Shown one piece after another: positions 1-8,000 of a DNA stretch of 10,736 nt. Within the stretch, counting starts at the first letter, position 1. Each line of letters starts with the position of its first letter. A program made the translations under genes and the position numbers. This DNA comes from Hemicentrotus pulcherrimus. Its lineage: Eukaryota > Echinodermata > Echinoidea > Camarodonta > Strongylocentrotidae. The notes under the pieces are model-generated. The model ran no database searches. It was given only the letters and a program-made list of their open reading frames with translations, and had not been told where the DNA came from. The stretch covers positions 1 to 10,736 of the forward strand of contig BEXV01000115.1 of the NCBI GenBank assembly GCA_003118195.1, read 5' to 3'.

Positions 1-177
1 TTCAGGGGTCCGAAAAGGGGTCTTGACAAAACTGAATTTTACGCCTTTCCATGATATCTATATGATTTCTAAGCAGATTATTCGTGTTTTAGATGAGATA
101 ATCTTTCCATCCATATGTTATTTGTTCGAATTATCAGATGTAATTGATTTTTCTTCGTGTGATTCCTTTAAAAGATA

Positions 178-280
178 AGTGATACTTTGTGAGCTTCCTC
201 ATTCTTTGTATGTCAGTTTGGAAGAATATCATAATAGAAATGGCACCTGGAAAGGGTTGCTCTTCCGATGACCTCGATTT
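178..280. repeat. Dispersed repeat R2, copy 1
   Basis: This most diverged copy shares CAGTTTGGAAGAATAT...ATAGAAATG and a GAGCTT.CTC.TTCTTT stretch with 2110-2225, and the same order of blocks with 738-850. Confidence 0.6.
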
Positions 281-547
281 CAAAACATGAGAAATCAAAA
301 CAGTTTTGACTACATTTTTTCATTATTTCAAATTCATTATGCAATTGGTCAAACACACAATAGGATAATTTTCTCTTCAAATCCTTGATACATCTTGGTT
401 GCGATTAATACTCAGATTGATACTCACGTTTACTTCCAATTTCTTCTCCTTCAGTGATGACAGCAACCAGGTTAGGATTGAGATACTTGTAGAGGACAGA
501 CCGATCTCCAAGCACTCGACCCTGGGAATGCACATGTTCTGTATGGA

Positions 548-695
548 CGAAGAAGAAGAAGACGACTATTACTACTGCTTCTGCTGCAACCTATACCATA
601 GTACCGTATACCGTTACTACTACTGCTACAACTGCTATAACTACTGCTGCTACTATTACTATAGCTACTACATGTACCACTACTTCTACTACTAG
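548..695. repeat. Imperfect trinucleotide-repeat tract (GAA then TAC/CTG)
   Basis: A short GAAGAAGAAGAAGACGAC run is followed by interrupted TAC, CTA, ACT and CTGC triplets up to CTACTACTAGG. Both strands give long biased open frames (Tyr-rich on plus, Ser-rich on minus), which are artefacts of triplet repetition rather than genes. Confidence 0.8.
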
Positions 696-737
696 GCACA
701 TTCATATAGCACTTAAAGAGAAGGTTGAGTTCTGGGA

Positions 738-850
738 AGAGGTGAAAAATAATTCGTGAACTTTATCATTTGTTATAATGCAAGTGTGGAAGAACATCAG
801 ATAAGACATGTTCCTTAAAAAGCATGGCTCTTCAAATGCCTTCATATTCT
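738..850. repeat. Dispersed repeat R2, copy 2
   Basis: GGTGAAAAATAATT, a gap, TGTGGAAGAACATCAGA, then CCTTAAAAA and TTCAAATGCCTTC run in the same order as in 2110-2225. It is non-coding. Confidence 0.68.
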
Positions 851-903
851 AAATATGTCATGTTTATCGTAAAACTCGGAGGGGAGGTTTTTTTCGCCAC
901 GTG

Positions 904-1075
904 TTCGTGTAGTCCCATACACATCTTTCTGTGTACAGTGTTTGTGATTTTACCAAATTTCTTATCATTTTGATGATTCCAGAACCTTGCAATACACACA
1001 AATTGTTATAAGCTAGGTGATCAACCTTTTCTGGTGGATTCCACACAGTTTCTTTCACAATGCAATCGCATGGCC
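904..1075 (-). repeat. Dispersed repeat R1, copy 1 (minus orientation)
   Basis: The reverse strand here matches 3985-4163 (plus strand) closely. Shared stretches include ATGCGATTGCATTGTGAAAG, GCAAGGTTCTGGAATCATCA and TACACAGAAAGATGT. It has no coding sense beyond a chance frame. It is probably a short interspersed element whose ends I cannot define. Confidence 0.8.
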
Positions 1076-1410
1076 ACTACTCAACTTCATCTTTAATGAG
1101 CTACATTTTAAAGCCCTTTACATTGTAATTATTCTCATTCTGGTCATTAGATTCATTTACTATTCTGCACATGATAGTGCACAAACTCCGCTCCCTGGGG
1201 AGTATTCTGACCAGGCGTCAGTTTACTATAGCACACATGTGCCAATCAAACCACAAGAATTTGTGTATCCTACTGGGTACCCACTGAACACCTGGGTAGA
1301 AATAAACAATAAAATCAATTGCTCCAGAACATAAGTGCTTCAATATTAAGGTGTATATTAACAGTTCATTGACAGAACAACTAGAGAACAGTCCATAATC
1401 AGATCAAATA

Positions 1411-1673
1411 CAGTGGAACCTCATTATAAAGAGCTCTGGTTCGTTCATTCGTGTCTCCTTAGATCAAGATTAATGTAATCTTGATCTTCGGAGTAGTTGC
1501 TACAACCGGCCGTGTCAGAGCTCTGGTATAACAAGGTATCTGGTATAACAAGTTGATTTGGCTGGTTCCAGCCCTTTATATTCTTTTTTTTTTTTAAACC
1601 ACAATAACAAATTCCTGATAAAACAAAGTAATTAACATGGTCCCAAGATCCTAGTTATAACGGGGTTCCACTG
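1411..1673. mobile_element. Pogo/Tigger-like MITE
   Basis: The 263-bp element begins CAGTGGAACCTCATTATAA and ends with the inverted counterpart TTATAACGGGGTTCCACTG (two mismatches in 19 bp). This terminal sequence is typical of the pogo/Tigger group of Tc1-mariner transposons. The left flank is TA and the right flank TT, consistent with a TA target duplication with one later change. It contains no coding frame, so it is non-autonomous. Confidence 0.8.
1455..1493. repeat. Long hairpin inside the pogo-like MITE
   Basis: Positions 1461-1472 (AGATCAAGATTA) are perfectly complementary to 1476-1487, leaving a 3-nt loop. After a 2-nt internal mismatch, CTCC at 1455-1458 pairs with GGAG at 1490-1493. 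It is probably an internal palindrome of the element. Confidence 0.75.
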
Positions 1674-1851
1674 TTCACCTCTGTATGAGTTACCAAGAGA
1701 CTCATGATCAACATTCCTATTACTCATCATGTTTTGATAGAATGTCATTATCTATATATGTGTTAGCCCTCTTTCTGTTTCACTCATAAGCAAATTGCCA
1801 TTAAGGTTGGGTTTCTATATAAAACTTTTAAAAAATTGATGAATAACTTAC

Positions 1852-2071
1852 CAATATACCTCTTCCCAACCACATGGGTGATCTTTTGGAGGGAGGTTGG
1901 GAGCTGAACATCCCAAACGACCTCTGCTTCGAGGTCAGAGGTCGCGATCCCTGAGCCAGATGCGAGTCTGTAGCCAGCGAGTTTGCCGGAGTCAGTGTCT
2001 GCAGTGAAGAGATAGATGCTGGAGGAATGCTCCTGAACTAATGAAGCAGCAGATGATGGGACAACATGCAC
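1852..2071 (-). CDS. EMC1: EMC1 exon (220 nt, phase 0 in, phase 1 out), last seen in window
   Basis: The acceptor is CTTTCTCATTAG|GTG and the donor ATTG|GTAAGT. It encodes VHVVPSSAASLVQEHSSSIY, then LFTADTDSGKLAGYRL, and ends VGKRYI plus one base. This matches vertebrate VTAFPATRNVL...FFYLVDAEQGRLCGYRL...VKGKR. The next exon should carry the EHVHSQGRV block and I do not find it in 1-1851. Confidence 0.94.
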
Positions 2072-5000
2072 CTAATGAGAAAGAATAGGAAGTATGGGGA
2101 GATTTCAATTCTGGTGAAGGTGAAAAATAATTTACGAGCTTTCTCGTTCTTTCATGACAGTTTGGAAGAATATAATGGCAGAAATGTACCCTAAAAATTA
2201 TTGTATTTCAAAAGCCTTCCTACCAATGGAAAATTAAATTAAAAGATGGTCATACCTAAGGTCTAAACATTAACCTTATGACCTAATCTCAGCCTTAATT
2301 ATAAAAGCTGTATTTACAGTGTCATCAGTGTCCAAATAGAGCACAACATTTGGGCTATGCACAACCATAAGGTTATTACTAAGCCCCAAACCATAACCTT
2401 GAGGTAATATCTAAGTCTAAACACTGTACTTGTACTGTGATCAGTACCCAGTTAAACATCACGGTAAGGTCATACACAGGCTCAAGCCAACCATTAACTT
2501 TATACTTTAAGCCCAATGTCTAACCCATTTACCTTATGCCTTAAACATGCACTTACATTGTACTCGGTGTCCAGATAGAGCATGACCTTAAGGAACTGGT
2601 CAGTCATGAGGTTAAGCATGGTGACCTGCTTGACCTTGTATGGTAGCTCAGTCCCCAATGAACTGCTGTCAGATGTAGGCTTACCAGTGATGGGGTTAAA
2701 GGTGAAGGAAATAGCCAGGCCAGTAATCTAAAAATATGAAAGATGAATGAAATGAAAGCTTGTTAGATGCATGGATAATGATGCTTATAACCCAGTAAGG
2801 AAAAGGCTAATGAGATACAATAATCAGACAAGTACTGACTGCTTTGAGGAGCACGGTTCACTCTTTTTGCCTCAGGTAAAATTTAAACTGTACAGTGCCC
2901 CTAACCTTTGTCTTGGGGAACAGTTAAGTTCTTGTTTTATCATGACCCAGAAGACTGGGTAATTAATATTTTTGTTATATACCAAATAACCAAATGTAGA
3001 CTCTAATAAAAAAGATATTTTGACAAAATACCCCGCTCCAAATCTTTCTTTTTTTGTAATGAAGGTTCATCAGTCTAAAATAAACATGCATGTCCACTTT
3101 AATTTCAATTTTGATTTAGGATATTTTTAGGGGAAGGATTAGGTATAGAAAAAATGTTTGGTTCAGGATTAAAGTTAGGATATTGATTCATGTAAGAAAT
3201 GGATCACAGAGCCATTGTTGTAAAACCCTTTAGACCTTGAATGAAATTAATGAATAGACCAGGGCCCCGTCTTACAAAGAGTTGAGATCAATCTCAACAT
3301 GGCAATGGCCTATCAAGATCATCGTTACATGCGCGTATTGTACAGCACGCGCACTATCAACCAATGAAAACCGTTGTTTCAAAACTGCGATCGATCGCAA
3401 TTCTTTGTAAGACGGGGCCCAGTTTACAAACATATTCAAATTTTATGCACACTTCTTTTAAGCAAGGTTGCTCTTAGCAGCCTGAAAATTGCCTGAATAT
3501 TGTCCAACATAGTGCCACATAATGAATGCAGACTGGATTGTAGTTCATTTATTATCATCAGGTCAATGAAATACCTTGTTACAAGGTCCCCAAGAAAGGA
3601 AAATCCATAAATTTGTATATGTTAGTATGCTGGTCTATCAATTTATTTTGCTATAAGTGTCAAAGATGAATTACCATGCTCTTTCCAACCAGGTTGCACT
3701 GGGGTGGGTTTGGGAAGTGAGCTGTGGTTCTCTGAACAAACAGGGGCATGGAGAGCTTGCCTGAGGCTTCAAATGGTGCTAGGTTGGGCAGGAAATGATC
3801 CCACACGATGGTTCCATCCTTGGAATCCAGACCAAATATCTGAAAAATAAACATTTGAAATAAACATTAAGAGATGATGGCCGTACTAATTAAGTTAAAC
3901 CAGACCCTGGGTCTAAAATCACATTTAATAAAGGAAAACCAAGTCCTTAGACTAACTTTCTTTGTTAAAGGTAAAGACCAGTTCTAGTCATGCGATTGCA
4001 TTGTGAAAGAAACGTTGTGGAATCGATCAGAAAATGTTGATCATCTAGCATATAAGTATTGGTGTGTACTGCAAGGTTCTGGAATCATCAAAATGATAAG
4101 AAATTCGGCCAAGTCTTGGTAAAGTTACAAGCTATGTACACAGAAAGATGTATATGGGACTACGCGATATCTATCCAGGCCTGATATTAATTTACCAAAT
4201 ATATCAATTAGTAGGCATTTTCCTGGCAAAATTTGTATTATCAAGTATTAATCAAAACATATTCTTTCACATGATTGGTAATAAGAGCCTCCATTTCATT
4301 TTTTGAAAAGGGGTGTTTCCAAAACTTGTCTATACCTTTAAACCCGGTTTTGGACGAAAGCCAGCGACAGGTTAAAATATGAAGAATATGGGCCAAAGAT
4401 AGATAGATAGATAGGAATTTAGCACCAAGGTACATAAAACAATCAGTCACAATAATAAATCAAGATTAAAAGTAATTGCTTGAAACAATGAAGCAATTAA
4501 ACAAATCTTACCTTGCCAGATTTTGTAGCAATCACAACAACTTTGTGAAGATTGAATTCATCCCTGGTGAGATAGTCTTCGTCATCGTCTTCCTCGTCGT
4601 CATCCTCATGGAGTAATCTCTGACTGGCGTGAGTGATGGCGGCATCAACCTTGTGATCTCCGGTATGAGAGTCATGAAGATTCTCTATCTTCTTCTTCAA
4701 GTGGGTTATGTAAGACTGGAGGGGAAACATCAAAGATATTTACTGACAAATTTCATAGAATTAATCATACTCTTTTCCTAGTAACCTTACCATTACCAAG
4801 CTAATATGCTATGAAGGACATTATAAGCCTCAAAACTTTGTCTGTGAAATGATAAGGAAAAGGAGCACAGGACCCTGTGATCTCCGGTATGAGAGTAAAA
4901 GAGATTCTTCAAGTCCATTACATAGGAAGAGAAGAGAAACATCAGAACAGTCATCCTACTGTAACAGTGCACACTCGCTATCAGAAACATTACTAGCCTT

Positions 5001-8000
5001 CAAACCCTACCACAACCTTTCTTTTTATGCAATGTTGGGCAGGGGTGTAAACTACATTCATTCTTTTGGTAGGGTAGGGGGTGTTCTCACTGGATTTCCA
5101 AAACATTTAATGAAAGGATTGCCTAGACATTGTTTATAAGTTCAATACAAGCCATGGGCAAGACTGGAATAAAGAATTTGTCATCATCTGTATCAATGGA
5201 TTGTGAGTGAAAGACTATCATGGATGTTGAGTCTGAAACCAAATTGACAAATTCTGCAATTTTCCTCTATGAAATTAAAATCCTATTCTTTGATGGCTTT
5301 AACCCTTAATTTTTTTAATGGATTCCACAGCTCCTGAGAGCTTGAACATGGCATCATGAAAATGCAGAAATTTGGCACACAGGTAAGGCATCTTCTAATG
5401 TATAAAACGTTTTGGAATTATCGCTGATTACTTATTCACATGGTTGTTTATTGATGATTCAGAATTGTATTCAATAAATACACTGCTAATAACCATGAGT
5501 CAAAATTGTATAAATTTGATATTTAAACACGCGAGAATCTAGGGCATATAGTTTTGACAGCTTAATGGTAAGAATTTGTTGGCAGGAAGACCTGTCAATA
5601 AGGTATCTCACCTGAAATTGGGCAAACTGTGTAGCAAGCCTCTTGGCAAACATGTTGAATATATTCTCTGTGAACAAGAGGAAAAAAGAAACAAAATTGA
5701 GTTCAACAATCTAGAAATAAATCAGTCACAAACTTACTTAAAGCATATCTGCACTAGTCTGACCAGGAGGGATTAGACCTCCCTGCATGGTCACTGACAA
5801 GTGGTTATCTCATCAAATCAGCTCTCAATTAACATAAGAAAAAGGGGACCATGGGGGACCAATGGTCACCGCTTAGGCATTGTTTGCAATAAGTAGTGCA
5901 GTGGGGCTTTAAGAAAAGGTTGATTCATCCCATCGAATGTCATGAGGTTTAAGAATAATAATCAAACATAAACTTTAAAGAGGCATAGCTTTATTTTGCT
6001 GTGGTGTTACCCTGTTGTATCATCCAGAGCATCGTTTCATGAAACAGACACAAGTACTAATTTGCAGGCATCCCAATGAAATTCAAGATTCTAAATATTT
6101 TATTCAACCAAATTTTGCAAGATTCAATAAAATTAGCATGACTGCGACTTGTGAGAAAACTACTTTGATGGGACCATATACGCTCGCATAATAAAATAAT
6201 AATAAAATAAAATGAGGTCCACAAGGAATACAGGTCTAACTTGAGTTCTGTGTGTGTGGTTTAATGTCCTTATTTATATTCTTCATACTTTTAAACCATT
6301 AGCTCGCATAAAGCCAGATGAAGATTTTTATGTTATTCTATACATTCTGGATGTACACAAATATACTCTTTTGGGCGATTCTTACAATTTAAAGAAAATG
6401 TTTACTCAATAATAGCCTAAGAACAAATTTCTGAAGTGACTCTTCGCAACAGACTGGTGTTTTTTTACCTCCTTGCTTTCCCCCGAACTCATCCTCAAAC
6501 CTGGCTTCTGTATCTGAGACGGGTAGATCTACCAGCTCGATAGAGACAGCACTGGCTAGAGACTCGTCCCTCAGCCACAGGACCTCTTTCTCACCTGTAA
6601 GAGGGAAGATTGTTCATCAAAATACAGCTAACTTTGCATTTCCTCAAGTCCAAGGCCCCATTTCACAAAACTTGTCATAATTGACAGTATTTTTTTATAA
6701 GCTAGTGAAATCCTTGCTGCTTATCAGCAGATATGACACTGATTTTTGACATTTGTCATTGAAAAAAGGCTTTGTGAAAAGGGTCCCAAAAGTTTAATTT
6801 TCGAATCAATTATTTTGACCAAACTATGCAAAATGTCTTATTCACAGTTTTCAAGTTGAAATTTAAATATAAGTTGAACTATTTTCTTGGGGTTCCAACA
6901 GCTTGACTTATGCAGATTTAAATGTACCGGTATACATAAATGACCCATACACATCATTAATACAAACAAAAATAGATGCAACATCTGTTTCTTGCATAAT
7001 TTCAGACGGGCCCCTTGTTATACCCACACTTTGTTGAATGGGTACCCTGTTTAAAATTAATAATTGTTATCATCAATACAGAATTCTTCATTCGTTTGGA
7101 AGATAGATTGTACAATGACTTTTTGCATCATTTCACTTTTGATTTGGCCCCATATTCAGGTATACTGCCCAAGTTTGTGTTTTGAAGGTATAACAATGCG
7201 TTTTGCATCATTTCACTTTTGATTTGGCCCCATATTCAGGTATACTGCTCAAGTTCATGATTACATAATCATTCTAAATGGGGAATATTTGTAGAGAGGA
7301 ATTAACAGGATTTTCAATTATATCAATGTCAAATATGACAATATAGTAAAAGAGAGATATCAACAATCAAAACACAAATTGCAGATTTTTTTTAGAGGGG
7401 TTCATTCACGAGCAAATATGATGTCATACAAAGTGATATTCTTATTTTGACTGCCCAACTAATTTATAAACACTGGATATTGAGTATGCTCTCATTGAAT
7501 GGAACGATATGTGCATGTTTCAGTTGTTAGGGTAGCCGTCCTTGAATTGAGAGGTTTCTAGCATCCTATTGGTAAAACAAACACAAACAAATACTTACTG
7601 CCAACAACCAATGAGATCGCTTCATCTGCCGTCTTGATAAGGACCCTCCCACTGATAGTTTTATCTCGAAGCTCATAAATGTCAACACATATCTATGGTA
7701 GGAGAAAAGAGATGAAAAATTGATATTTTTTTAATACTTAATCTAGAGTCAATATCATTGGACTGGAAAAACAGCTCCCACTTGCAAAGACAAGGAAAAA
7801 TAGCTGTAAATGTATGTTGTAGATTTAGTTCAAATTGGCTATTTGTTGTATTTGTAAGTGAAATCATATCATGTATTATGCTACGTTCATGATTAAGGAT
7901 ATAAAAACAAACAACAAATTATTTTTCTTTTTGTTCTTCTTTTTATTATCGATACCTCTAAGCAAATATATCCTGCACTGGCATCTTTTGCTCCCAATGA

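Larger units (their letters stand above)
1..1851 (-). other. Long downstream EMC1 intron, partial
   Basis: No stretch carries the expected next EMC1 block (EHVHSQGRV...) with usable splice sites. The region holds R2 copies at 178-280 and 738-850, the triplet tract, R1 copy 1 and the pogo-like MITE. The remainder (1-177, 281-547, 1080-1410, 1674-1786) shows nothing I can name. The segment at 1175-1320 looks like generic repeat sequence but is unassigned. Confidence 0.7.
6595..7598 (-). other. EMC1 intron (1004 bp)
   Basis: It holds the degenerate MITE at 6652-6787 and the 80-bp tandem duplication. Positions 6790-7110 and 7260-7590 show nothing I can name. Confidence 0.75.

Noticed and set aside
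399..705. Open frames on both strands (Tyr-rich on plus, Ser-rich on minus)
   Set aside because: They arise from an imperfect trinucleotide tract, which stays open in several frames. There is no family signature or splice support.
864..1058. Minus-strand frame beginning MKETVWNPPEKVDH
   Set aside because: It is the R1 dispersed repeat; the second copy at 3985-4163 does not keep the frame.
1017..1334. Plus-strand frame of 105 codons
   Set aside because: It partly covers R1 on the opposite strand, and the rest shows no known domain. It looks like chance within repeat sequence.
4849..5139. Plus-strand frame of 96 codons
   Set aside because: It overlaps the antisense of the decayed EMC1 exon copy and has biased composition with no recognisable domain.
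5576..5776. Plus-strand frame over exon 5612-5667
   Set aside because: It is the antisense shadow of a real EMC1 exon.
5767..5800. Short inverted repeat (GGAGG...CCTCC) as a regulatory or terminator hairpin
   Set aside because: It is short and lies in the intron of an RNA polymerase II gene, with no supporting context.
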